From JBHEMT01 sp046262435 (GTDB lineage: Bacteria; Chloroflexota; Dormibacteria; Aeolococcales; Aeolococcaceae), in NCBI GenBank assembly GCA_046262435.1, contig JBHEMT010000130.1:1-31659 (forward strand): a stretch of 31,659 nucleotides of DNA, given 5' to 3'. Position 1 is the stretch's first letter, and each line of letters begins with the position of its first letter. Positions 15,352 through 22,662 of this stretch are shown here, in pieces. The notes beneath the pieces are model-generated. The model did no database searches. It worked only from the letters and a program-made list of their open reading frames with translations, and was not told the origin of the DNA. The position numbers were made by a program, and so were the translations under genes.

Positions 15352-16464
15352 CTAGCGGCGGTCCCGCAGAAAGGCGGGGATGTCCAGGTCGTCGACGTTG
15401 AAGCCCCCGGAGGACTGGGAACGGCCCAGCCCGGTGTAGGCGGGGGCCCGATCGTCGCTGTACTGCGGCCGCGCCGCGGGCTCGTACGCAAGCGCCCCGA
15501 GCACATCGACGTGGCCGGTGAACCCGGTGGCGATCACGGTGATCTTCACCTCGCCGTTCATATGGTCGTCGATCACCGTCCCGAAGATGATTTGCGCATC
15601 GGGGTCGGCGGACTCGCTGACCAGCTGCGCCGCCTCGTTGACCTCGTAGAGGGTGAGGTCGGGACCGCCGGTGATGTTGAGCAGGATGCCCTTGGCGCCG
15701 GCGATGGTGGTCTCCAGTAGCGGGCTGGCCACAGCGTCGCGCGCCGCGTCAGCGGCGCGGCTGTCGCCGGAGCCGAAGCCGATGCCCATCAGGGCTGCGC
15801 CCTGGCCGTTCATGATCGCCTTGACATCGGCGAAGTCGAGGTTGATTAGGCCGGGCAGCGCGATCAGGTCGCTGATGCCCTGGACGCCCTGGCGGAGTAC
15901 ATCGTCGGCCACCTTGAAGGCGTCGACCATCGAAGTCTTCTTGTCGATGACCTGCATCAGCCGTTCGTTGGGAATGGTGATCAGGGTGTCGACCTTGGCC
16001 TGCAGGTTCTCGATGCCCATCTCGGCGTTGCGCATCCGGTGCGCGCCCTCGAAGCGGAACGGCTTGGTGACCACACCGATGGTCAGCGCCCCCGCCTGGC
16101 GGGCGATCTCGGCCACCACCGGCGCCGCGCCGGTGCCGGTTCCACCGCCCATGCCGGCGGTGACGAAGACCATGTCCGTGTCCTTGAGCAGCGCGGTCAG
16201 CTCCTCGCGCGACTCCTCTGCGGCCTCCGACCCGCGGTTGGGATCGCCACCGGCGCCGAGCCCGCGGGTGAGCTTGCGGCCGATGTGGATCTTGTACTGC
16301 GCCTCGCAGTTCTGCAGCGCCTGGTGGTCGGTGTTGACGGCGACGAACTGGACGCCCTTCAGCCGGCTGCGGATCATCCGGTTGACGGCGTTGCTGCCAC
16401 CGCCGCCGACGCCGACGACAACCACGCGAGCGTTGCCCTCCAGGGTCCGATCGAGGTCACTCAT
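15352..16464 (-). CDS. ftsZ: Cell division protein FtsZ
   Basis: Tubulin-like GTPase that forms the Z-ring. 370 aa from ATG 16464 (AGGAG 6 nt upstream). Motifs: VVVGVGGGGSNAVNRM, tubulin signature GGGTGTGAAPVV, synergy (T7) loop NLDFADVKAIM, and the conserved C-terminal peptide DDLDIPAFLRDRR that binds FtsA and other partners, here after a short linker of about 40 residues. The frame continues open upstream to ATG 16659 and 16665, the latter 4 nt after the ftsA stop; the intervening codons have high third-position GC, so a 65-67-residue Gly/Ser/Pro-rich N-terminal extension is possible. Downstream of ftsA, upstream of nrdR. Confidence 0.96.
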   Translation of the reverse strand: MSDLDRTLEGNARVVVVGVGGGGSNAVNRMIRSRLKGVQFVAVNTDHQALQNCEAQYKIHIGRKLTRGLGAGGDPNRGSEAAEESREELTALLKDTDMVFVTAGMGGGTGTGAAPVVAEIARQAGALTIGVVTKPFRFEGAHRMRNAEMGIENLQAKVDTLITIPNERLMQVIDKKTSMVDAFKVADDVLRQGVQGISDLIALPGLINLDFADVKAIMNGQGAALMGIGFGSGDSRAADAARDAVASPLLETTIAGAKGILLNITGGPDLTLYEVNEAAQLVSESADPDAQIIFGTVIDDHMNGEVKITVIATGFTGHVDVLGALAYEPAARPQYSDDRAPAYTGLGRSQSSGGFNVDDLDIPAFLRDRR

Positions 16465-16669
16465 GGGCGTCTCCTCTCGACCCGGAGGCCGTGTTGCGCG
16501 GATCGGTTGATAGGGAGGACGCACCGCGTAGGCGCCGCCCCCTGGGGACCCCGTGGGCCGGCTCGCGCTGCCCCCAGCACGCGAGCCACCGGTCGACTTC
16601 GAGGCCGCGGGCTTGACGGTGTGGCCCGGCTCCTCACCGTCACCCTCGAGCCCGTACATGCGCATGCGT

Positions 16670-17941
16670 TCAGAAAAGTTCACGTAACCACCGTCCAAAT
16701 TTGTCGCCAACGTTCTGTCCGTTGCCATTGGCGTGCGCGTGGCTGTTGCCGTTGCTGCGCGCATGCCCGTTGCCACGTCCGACCAGGTTGACTCCGCCCC
16801 GGCCCCGTGCCGACCAGCGCAGCAGGCCGATCACGGTGGCGTGGTGGGGACCACGAATCTCCTCGTCCATACCGTGCGTTCCGCTGGGCTGGGCGACGCG
16901 CACCGGCAGGTCGGTGACCTGCTGCATCACCTCGGCAAAGCCGCGCAGCAGCGAGCCACCACCGGTCATCACCACCCCGCCGGGATAGAGCGCGACCGGA
17001 CCGGCACGACCGATCTCATGGGCTACCAGCTGCGCCATCTCCCGCGCACGCGGGCCGATCACCTCGGCGAGGTAGCGCTGCGGCAGGGTGCAGGGCTCGT
17101 CGTAGCCCATCGGGGTGAGCGTCACCATCGCGTCGGCGGGCACCGAGAGCTGCAGGCAGTGCCCGTACTTGCGCTTCACCTGCTCGGCGGTCTCCACGTC
17201 GCAGCGCAGGCCCACCCCGAGGTCGGCGGTGACGTGGTTGCCGCCCACCGGGATCACCGCGGTGTGCAGGATCGCGCCCTGCGAGAACACCGCAACATCG
17301 GTGGTACCGCCGCCGATATCGACCACCACGATGCCGCGCTCCAGGTCCTCCTCCGACACCGTGGCCTCGGCGGAGGCAAGCACCTGCAGGACCATGTCGT
17401 CGACGTCGAGGCCGGCCTCGTGCATCACCTTGGCGACGTTCTGGATGGCGGTGTTGGCGCCGGTGATGATGTGGGTCTCCACCTCGAGCCGGTTGCCGGC
17501 CATGCCCACCGCGTCGCGCACGCCCTCCTGGCCATCCACGGTGAAGTGCTGCGGCAGCACGTGGACGATCTTGCGGTCGGAGGGCACCGACACCGCGCGG
17601 GCGGCGTCGATGGCCCTGCTCACATCCTGACCGCGCACCTCGCGATGCCCGGCCGCGACGGCGACGACGCCGCGGCTGTTCTGCGACGTGATGTGGCCAC
17701 CGGCGAGGCCGACCACCGCGGAGTCGACCGGCACCCCGGCCATCTGCTCGGCGGCGTCCACCGCCTCGGCCACCGCCTCGGCGGCGCGCTCGATGTCGAT
17801 CACGGCGCCCTTGCGCATCCCCCGGGAGGGCGCCTCCCCGACACCGAGCACGCGCAATCCATCCGAATCGATGTCGGCGACAACGCATGCCACCTTGGTC
17901 GTTCCTAGATCGAGTGCTGCGATGCGGCGGGGACGGGGCAC
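16670..17941 (-). CDS. ftsA: Cell division protein FtsA
   Basis: Actin-like ATPase that tethers FtsZ to the membrane. 423 aa. Phosphate-1 loop ALDLGTTKVACVV, phosphate-2 VVVDIGGGTTDVAVF, adenosine loop VMTGGGSLLRGF; the SHS2/1C domain lies between residues about 85 and 165 (IVHVLPQHFTVDGQ). The C-terminus ends in an amphipathic membrane-targeting helix KFGRWLRELF, joined by a linker of about 35 residues dominated by Gly, Asn, Ser, His and Ala and encoded by degenerate short repeats. Start GTG 17941 with GAGAGG 5 nt upstream. FtsA presence is notable because FtsA is lacking in most actinobacteria. Upstream is an intergenic region with a TATACT box. Confidence 0.96.
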   Translation of the reverse strand: MPRPRRIAALDLGTTKVACVVADIDSDGLRVLGVGEAPSRGMRKGAVIDIERAAEAVAEAVDAAEQMAGVPVDSAVVGLAGGHITSQNSRGVVAVAAGHREVRGQDVSRAIDAARAVSVPSDRKIVHVLPQHFTVDGQEGVRDAVGMAGNRLEVETHIITGANTAIQNVAKVMHEAGLDVDDMVLQVLASAEATVSEEDLERGIVVVDIGGGTTDVAVFSQGAILHTAVIPVGGNHVTADLGVGLRCDVETAEQVKRKYGHCLQLSVPADAMVTLTPMGYDEPCTLPQRYLAEVIGPRAREMAQLVAHEIGRAGPVALYPGGVVMTGGGSLLRGFAEVMQQVTDLPVRVAQPSGTHGMDEEIRGPHHATVIGLLRWSARGRGGVNLVGRGNGHARSNGNSHAHANGNGQNVGDKFGRWLRELF

Positions 17942-17952
17942 GTTGGCCTCTC

Positions 17953-17958
17953 AGTATA
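17953..17958 (-). promoter_or_regulatory. Possible -10 box of ftsA (TATACT)
   Basis: TATACT on the minus strand, 11 nt before the ftsA GTG. No good -35 is visible at 16-18 nt. A start 7 nt after it would fall inside or after the GAGAGG ribosome-binding site, so either the transcript is nearly leaderless or another promoter lies further upstream. Confidence 0.35.
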
Positions 17959-18154
17959 GCCGGGACCCGAGGCGGGTTTGGAACTATTTGCTCGCAAAAC
18001 CCCAAGATGATGGGTTTGCGGACGGAGCATGGCACAAGATGTGGGCCACCTTCAAGAGGCAAGGTCGGTCCGCCCCGGAGCCCGGCTCAACGGGGCGCAG
18101 TACGCGCGAACAGGGCCGCGTCCCTGCACCTGTGCTGGCGCGACCCTGCCGGCT

Positions 18155-18173
18155 GCGGCCCCATCGGGGCCGC
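18155..18173. terminator. GC hairpin downstream of tetR
   Basis: Perfect 8-bp stem GCGGCCCC / GGGGCCGC with a 3-nt loop, about 55 nt after the stop of the TetR gene at 18226. It lacks a T-run, so the terminator call is tentative. Confidence 0.4.
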
Positions 18174-18225
18174 GAGAGCCGCGCCACCGTAGCACCGGCC
18201 CCACGGGGTGTCCAGACAGTTGCAC

Positions 18226-18861
18226 CTAGCGGCTCGGCCCAAGCTCGGGCGCCGGGGCAACAGGGCCCGGCGCCTCGCCGAGAAGCGCCGCCCGGGCGAG
18301 GGTTTCCATGTGGGCCCGGTACTCCGCGATGGGCCAGCCCCGGGTGACCACCAGGTTGTCGTAGTGGAGCGGGTTGATGATCGACCAGAGGATGTCGGCA
18401 CCCCGGTCGACCGAGAGGCCGGGACGCAGCCTGCCCTCGGCGGCCAGCTGCGCAACCACCGAATGGAAGGCGCGGTGGCGCGCCGCCATGCGGTCGGCAT
18501 GGAGCGCGCCGGCCACCTCGTCGTCGAGCCGCGCTGCATACATGGCCCGAACGAACGGGGCAACCCCGGGCTCGCTCACCTGGCTCAGGGTGAGCAACCG
18601 GACGAGCTTGTCGACCCCGTCGCGGGTCTGCGCGAGCTCGGCCAGGGCAGAGCGGATCCCAAGGCGCTCCTCCACCCGCTCCACCATCGCGCGGAGCAGG
18701 CCGCCCTTGGAGCCGAACTTGTCGTAGACCGTCTGCCGGGACACCCCGGCGCACTCGGCGACCGTCTCCAGCCCAACCGAGTGGTAGCCGCGCTCGCGAA
18801 TCAGCTGCTCGGCGGCGTCGAGGATCCGCACCTCGGCGGGCACAGGTGGGGTACTTGACAT
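18226..18861 (-). CDS. TetR-family transcriptional regulator
   Basis: 211 aa. TetR DNA-binding domain at the N-terminus: RILDAAEQLIRERGYHSVGL, then VAECAGVSRQTVYDKFGSKGGLL with the recognition helix. The C-terminal half is a helical effector domain of unassigned ligand (WSIINPLHYDNLVVTRGW near the end). Start ATG 18861; no ribosome-binding site precedes it, and a TACGCT box ends 7 nt before the ATG, so a leaderless mRNA is likely. The start codon itself lies in a perfect 17-bp palindrome. It is divergent from the NTF2-like gene, which it probably co-regulates with itself. Confidence 0.9.
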   Translation of the reverse strand: MSSTPPVPAEVRILDAAEQLIRERGYHSVGLETVAECAGVSRQTVYDKFGSKGGLLRAMVERVEERLGIRSALAELAQTRDGVDKLVRLLTLSQVSEPGVAPFVRAMYAARLDDEVAGALHADRMAARHRAFHSVVAQLAAEGRLRPGLSVDRGADILWSIINPLHYDNLVVTRGWPIAEYRAHMETLARAALLGEAPGPVAPAPELGPSR

Positions 18862-18870
18862 GCTGTCAAG
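18854..18870. promoter_or_regulatory. TetR operator 1 (perfect palindrome)
   Basis: CTTGACA-TGC-TGTCAAG: 7-bp arms, 3-nt centre. It covers the tetR start codon and contains the -35 TTGACA (18855-18860) of the rightward promoter, whose -10 would be TAGTTT (18878-18883) after 17 nt. Confidence 0.7.
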
Positions 18871-18879
18871 CGTAGCCTA

Positions 18880-18896
18880 GTTTACAGGCTGTCAAG
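18880..18896. promoter_or_regulatory. TetR operator 2 (imperfect copy)
   Basis: GTTTACA-GGC-TGTCAAG: the same architecture as operator 1 with two mismatches in one arm, centre to centre 26 bp. On the minus strand it contains TTGACA (18895-18890), the likely -35 of the tetR promoter, with TACGCT (18874-18869) as -10 after a short 15-nt spacer. Confidence 0.6.
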
Positions 18897-18943
18897 TCCA
18901 GCCGGTAGGCGGTTCGCCACCGGGAAACAGCGGAGGAGCAGCC

Positions 18944-19408
18944 ATGGCAGGTCAGGAGCAGGCGATCGCGGCGGAACCGGCCCAGGCAGGGCCGGCAGAC
19001 GGTGGCGACAGCCGGCTGGCGGAGCTGTTCCGCGAGCACCAGGGCCACAACAACGCCTTCTTCAACGGCAGCCCGGAGAACGAGTACTGGGTGCACGACG
19101 CGGCGGTGACCCTGCACGGCGGTTTCGACATCTCGCAGCGCGGCTGGAGCACGATCGAGGGCGGGCTGAATTGGGCGGCGAGCCGCCTCTCGGACGGCGA
19201 GATGACCTTCACACCGCTCGGCGGCCGGGTGGTCGGCGACCTCGCCTACACCGCCGGGATCGAGGAGGGCACAGTTCGTCTCGACGGGGGCGAGCGCCGG
19301 CCGATGAAGCTGCGGGTGACGATGGTCCACCAGCGCGTCGAAGGCCGCTGGCTCTGCGTCCACCGGCATGGCGAGATGGTCCGCCCAGGCGGGGGCCCGC
19401 CCGCCTAG
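18944..19408 (+). CDS. NTF2-like (SnoaL/YybH-type) small protein
   Basis: 154-aa single-domain protein of the NTF2-like alpha+beta-barrel superfamily. After a polar Ala/Gln-rich leader (1-22) come the helical LAELFREHQGHNNAFFNG, then YWVHDAAVTLHGGFDISQRGW, GDLAYTAGIEEGTV, and a C-terminal strand pair LRVTMVHQRVEGRWLCVHRH. The HRHGE end is typical of the YybH/SgcJ group. The family includes isomerases, hydrolases and ligand-binding proteins, so no reaction can be named. Start ATG 18944 has GGAGGAG 5 nt upstream. It is divergent from tetR with shared operators. Its stop codon overlaps that of the convergent dehydrogenase. Confidence 0.82.
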   Translation: MAGQEQAIAAEPAQAGPADGGDSRLAELFREHQGHNNAFFNGSPENEYWVHDAAVTLHGGFDISQRGWSTIEGGLNWAASRLSDGEMTFTPLGGRVVGDLAYTAGIEEGTVRLDGGERRPMKLRVTMVHQRVEGRWLCVHRHGEMVRPGGGPPA

Positions 19409-20442
19409 GGCTGGAGGACCAGCTTGCCGCGCTGGGCACCGCCCTGGAGCAGGGCGAATGCCTCGGCGGCGTCGCGGAGGGGGAAGCTGCGGTCGACCAG
19501 GGGTCGCAGCGTCCCCTGGGCGCAGAGGTCGACCAGCCGGCGGAGCTCGGCGAGCGTGCCCATCGTGGAGCCGAGAATCGCGATCTGGCGCCAGAACACC
19601 CGGGTGAGCTGGGCGGGCGGGTTCTGGCCGCCGGTGGTGCCGGAGACCACGATGCTTCCGCCCACCCGGACGGCACGCAGGCTCAGGTCCCAGGTGGGTT
19701 CGCCCACGGTCTCGATCACCGCGTCCACCCCACCCCCGGTGGCGCTGAGGATGGCCTTGGCGGCGTCCCGGTTGAGCGCGAAGGTCTGGGCGGCGCCCAG
19801 CTCCTCGGCCAGGGCTCGCTTGGCCGCGTCCCGGGAGGTGACCAGCACGGTCAGGCCGGCGCCGCGACCGAGCAGGATGGCCGCGGTGGCCACTCCCCCA
19901 CTGGCGCCCTGCACCAGCACGGTCATGCCCGGCCGCAGTGCGGCCTTGGTGAAGAGCATCCGGTAGGCGGTCAGGTAGGCGGTTCCCAGGCAGGCGGCGG
20001 CCACATCCTCGACGGCATCGGGCAGGGCGATCACATTGTCCGCCGGGACCGCCACCAGCTCGGCGAACGAGCCCGGATACTCGCCCTCGCTGAGCATCGC
20101 CCGGGTGCGGCACAGCGACTGGTCGCCGGAGCGGCAGCCGCTGCAGCGGCCGCAGGTGATCAGCCCGTAGGCGAGCACCCGGGCGCCCACCGGGGGGGCG
20201 CCGTCGGGTGGATCGCCCGCGTAGGCGGTCACCGTGCCCACCGCGTCGCAGCCGAGGATCTGGGGCGGGCGCACGGGCTGCGACGACACCCCGCGCAGGG
20301 TGAACAGGTCGTGGTGGTTGAGCGAGGCGGCGGTCACCCGGAGCACCGCCCAGCCGGGCGCGGCCTGCGGTTCCGGCTGCTCGCCGACCTCGAGGTTGGC
20401 GAGCGCGTCGTCTCCGGTGCGGGCGACGTAGGCGGCGAGCAT
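19405..20442 (-). CDS. Zinc-binding medium-chain dehydrogenase (alcohol/quinone reductase family)
   Basis: NAD(P)-dependent medium-chain dehydrogenase/reductase, 345 aa. The GroES-like domain has the structural-zinc lobe with Cys 97, 100, 103 and 111 (CGRCSGCRSGDQSLC). At the catalytic-zinc position the usual Cys is Asn (LNHHDLFTLRG), as in the quinone-reductase-like subgroup with LNHxDLW. The Rossmann domain carries VQGASGGVATAAI (177-189). The substrate is unknown; ene-type or quinone reduction is as likely as alcohol oxidation. Start ATG 20442; the box TACGGT ends 6 nt before it and no ribosome-binding site is present. Convergent with the NTF2-like gene, divergent from metF. Confidence 0.87.
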   Translation of the reverse strand: MLAAYVARTGDDALANLEVGEQPEPQAAPGWAVLRVTAASLNHHDLFTLRGVSSQPVRPPQILGCDAVGTVTAYAGDPPDGAPPVGARVLAYGLITCGRCSGCRSGDQSLCRTRAMLSEGEYPGSFAELVAVPADNVIALPDAVEDVAAACLGTAYLTAYRMLFTKAALRPGMTVLVQGASGGVATAAILLGRGAGLTVLVTSRDAAKRALAEELGAAQTFALNRDAAKAILSATGGGVDAVIETVGEPTWDLSLRAVRVGGSIVVSGTTGGQNPPAQLTRVFWRQIAILGSTMGTLAELRRLVDLCAQGTLRPLVDRSFPLRDAAEAFALLQGGAQRGKLVLQP

Positions 20443-20448
20443 CCCGGG

Positions 20449-20457
20449 ACCGTAGCA
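20449..20457 (-). promoter_or_regulatory. Extended -10 promoter of the dehydrogenase, leaderless candidate
   Basis: Minus strand TGC-TACGGT followed by six bases (CCCGGG) and ATG. The spacing is identical to that at def. No clear -35. The 80-nt divergent region to metF holds no obvious rightward promoter. Confidence 0.45.
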
Positions 20458-20522
20458 GAGCGGTTTTCGGCGAGGGCACGTCACCCGCTCCCGGCGCGCC
20501 CTCGATCGGGCACCATCGCCTG

Positions 20523-21410
20523 ATGCGCATCGACCAGCTGCTCGCCGGGAGCGAGCCTGTGTTCTCCTTCGAGTTCTTTCCACCCAAGACCGACGCGGGC
20601 GTGCAGAGCCTCTTCGAGACGATCACGCAGCTGCGCGACCTGCAGCCCGCCTTCGTATCGGTCACCTACGGCGCCGGTGGCAGCACCCGCGATCGCACGG
20701 TCGAGCTGGTCCGCCGGATCCGCACCGAGACCGATATCGAGCCAATGGCCCACCTCACCTGCGTCGGGGCCACCCGCGACGAGCTGCGCAGCGTGTTGGC
20801 CGAGATGGACGCCATCGGCATCGACAACGTCCTCGCCCTGCGCGGCGACCCTCCGGCCGGCGCTGGCAGCTTCGAGGTCTCGCCCGACGGCCTGCGCTAC
20901 GCCGCCGAGCTGGCCGCGATGGTCAGCGCGGAGTACGAGTTCTGCGTGGGCGGCGCCTGCTATCCGGAGGGGCACCCTGACACCCGCGATCTGGACCGCG
21001 AGCTGGACCACTGCCGGGCCAAGGTGGCTGCGGGCGCGGGCTTCTTGATCACGCAGCTGTTCTTTGACAACCGCGCCTACTTCGACTTCGTGCGCCGCGC
21101 CCGGGCTAGGGGAATCGCGGTGCCCATCCTGCCGGGAATCATGCCGATCACCAACGTCGAGCAGGTGGAGCGCTTCACCTCGAGCATCGGCGCGGCGCTG
21201 CCCTCCGCCCTGCTCGAGGCGCTGCGGCAGCGGGCCGACGATGCCGCGGCGGTGGTGCAGCTGGGCGTGGCCTGGGCCACCCTGCAGAGCGCCGAGCTGC
21301 TCGGCGCGGGCGCGCCGGGAGTGCACTTCTACACCCTCAACCGCTCCCCCGCGACCCGCGCGATCCTCTCAGCGCTGCGTGCCGCGCAGCCCTGGAACCG
21401 GCCGGGCTGA
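20523..21410 (+). CDS. metF: Methylenetetrahydrofolate reductase (NAD(P)H)
   Basis: FAD-dependent reduction of 5,10-methylene-THF to 5-methyl-THF, supplying methyl groups for methionine synthesis. 295 aa, the bacterial single-domain length. TIM-barrel marks: FSFEFFPPKTDAG with the catalytic Glu, FVSVTYGAGGSTRDRT, HLTCVGATRDEL, LALRGDPP with the flavin-tuning Asp, ITQLFFDNRAYFDF, PILPGIMPI, and the C-terminal GVHFYTLNRS. Start ATG 20523; no convincing ribosome-binding site. It lies on the plus strand, opposite to the division genes on both sides, and is the right-hand member of the block between ftsQ and ftsA. Confidence 0.96.
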   Translation: MRIDQLLAGSEPVFSFEFFPPKTDAGVQSLFETITQLRDLQPAFVSVTYGAGGSTRDRTVELVRRIRTETDIEPMAHLTCVGATRDELRSVLAEMDAIGIDNVLALRGDPPAGAGSFEVSPDGLRYAAELAAMVSAEYEFCVGGACYPEGHPDTRDLDRELDHCRAKVAAGAGFLITQLFFDNRAYFDFVRRARARGIAVPILPGIMPITNVEQVERFTSSIGAALPSALLEALRQRADDAAAVVQLGVAWATLQSAELLGAGAPGVHFYTLNRSPATRAILSALRAAQPWNRPG

Positions 21411-21442
21411 TCGCTTCCTGCCTCGGCTCGGCCTCCTCGCGC

Positions 21443-22600
21443 CTACCCGTGCGGGGAGGGGGGCGGCAGCGAGAAGAGGTGGACGCTGGAGCTCGGTGAC
21501 GGTGCCAGCACCACCGCCGGGGGCGCCGCTGAAGGGCCGGCGGCGGCTGCCGGAGGTGCGGCCACCGGCAGCCGCAGCGCGGGCGGTGCGGCCCCGGGGG
21601 TGCCCCCGACCACCGGGGTTAGGGGGTTCTCCACGTCGATGTAGCCGAACTTGGGGTGGACGAAGTCGACAGCCGGCTTGAGCGAGAGCAGCGCGGTGAG
21701 CTGCTCGGGTAGCGCCGCAACATCGGCACGGGTGTCGAGGTGACCGATCACGGCCCGCCAGCCGGTGCTGGTGCTGATCGTGAACATCCCGTCGCTGCTC
21801 CAGCGCAACGCGGTGACCGCGCAGCCGAACAGCGCCGGGAAGCGCTGCGCCGAGGCGGCGAGAAGGCGCATCAGCGCGGTGTCATCGGCAACCCGCAGGC
21901 TGCCCGCATCGGTCCGCTCGTCGCTCACCAGGGGGATGCCCTGGCGGGCACCGGCGCGCGCCGCGGCCAGCGGCAGGGTGGCCCCGCCGGCGGACACCAG
22001 GAGGTCCCGCCCCGCCGCGCGCAGGTGGAGGATGGGAACGTCCTCGGTGATGAAGATGCTCACCCGGTTGGGCAATGCGGTCTGCACCGTCGCAGAGCCC
22101 ACCCAGGGAAGCTGCAGCAGCCGGGCGCGCACCTCCTCGCCGTCGATGCGAAAGATCGACGGCGCACTCTGCAGGTGGGCGGCGCGCAGCACGGTGGCCC
22201 GGTCGAGCAGGGCGATGCCGCGAATCTCCACAGCCGAGGTGCGGAACGTCGGCAGCACCAGCAGAGCACCCAGCGCGGCGAGCTGGAGCGCGAGCAGGGC
22301 GATGGCAACGTGCCGCCGGCCCGGCCGCGGTGCATCGCTCTCCACCGGCATCGGTCGCTGACGCGGTGGTGCCGGGCGGCTGGTGCGACGGCGCTCCGAT
22401 GGCCGCGTGGCCGCCACCGGGGGCGCGAAGTTGCGCGGCACCCGCGCGCCGTCAAGGATGGCGGCTGCCTGGGCGCGCGAACGGACACGCCGCTGGGTGC
22501 GTTCGTCGAGTGCGGAGGTCACGCGGAGCGTGCTCCGAGCCACGGTGAGTTGTGCATGAACGTGGAGGGGACGGCGTGGCTGATGAGTGGGCGTCATCAT
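21443..22600 (-). CDS. ftsQ: Cell division protein FtsQ/DivIB
   Basis: Bitopic divisome scaffold that recruits FtsB/L and FtsWI. 385 aa from ATG 22600 (a second ATG is adjacent at 22597; an upstream GGAGG is 14 nt away, so a later GTG start is possible). Cytoplasmic arm of about 97 residues, rich in Arg and Pro; one membrane helix (98-117); POTRA domain (about 120-188: VEIRGIALLDRATVLRAA... LPWVGSATVQTALPNRVSI); beta domain to about 325 (FGYIDVENP). The last 55 residues are an Ala/Pro-rich tail ending SLPPPSPHG, longer than usual and presumably disordered. It follows the MurF-like gene by 62 nt and is convergent with metF. Confidence 0.9.
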   Translation of the reverse strand: MMTPTHQPRRPLHVHAQLTVARSTLRVTSALDERTQRRVRSRAQAAAILDGARVPRNFAPPVAATRPSERRRTSRPAPPRQRPMPVESDAPRPGRRHVAIALLALQLAALGALLVLPTFRTSAVEIRGIALLDRATVLRAAHLQSAPSIFRIDGEEVRARLLQLPWVGSATVQTALPNRVSIFITEDVPILHLRAAGRDLLVSAGGATLPLAAARAGARQGIPLVSDERTDAGSLRVADDTALMRLLAASAQRFPALFGCAVTALRWSSDGMFTISTSTGWRAVIGHLDTRADVAALPEQLTALLSLKPAVDFVHPKFGYIDVENPLTPVVGGTPGAAPPALRLPVAAPPAAAAGPSAAPPAVVLAPSPSSSVHLFSLPPPSPHG

Positions 22601-22662
22601 GCCACAGGAATCGGCCTCCGAACGGTGCCCGCTGGAGGCAGCGCCGGACCAGCGGACCGCCG

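Larger units (their letters stand above)
17942..18225. other. Intergenic region upstream of ftsA
   Basis: 284 nt between the tetR stop and the ftsA start, both genes reading leftward. It holds a -10-like TATACT (minus strand, 17958-17953) 11 nt before the ftsA GTG, a short palindrome TTTGC-TC-GCAAA (17987-17998), an imperfect dyad CGCAAAACCC / GGGTTTGCG (17993-18002 and 18012-18020), and a GC hairpin at 18155-18173. I see no convincing gene in it. Confidence 0.6.

Noticed and set aside
18866..20665. Minus-strand open frame of 599 codons over the dehydrogenase and NTF2-like region
   Set aside because: Runs out of frame through the dehydrogenase; its translation is repetitive Arg/Gly/Pro without motifs.
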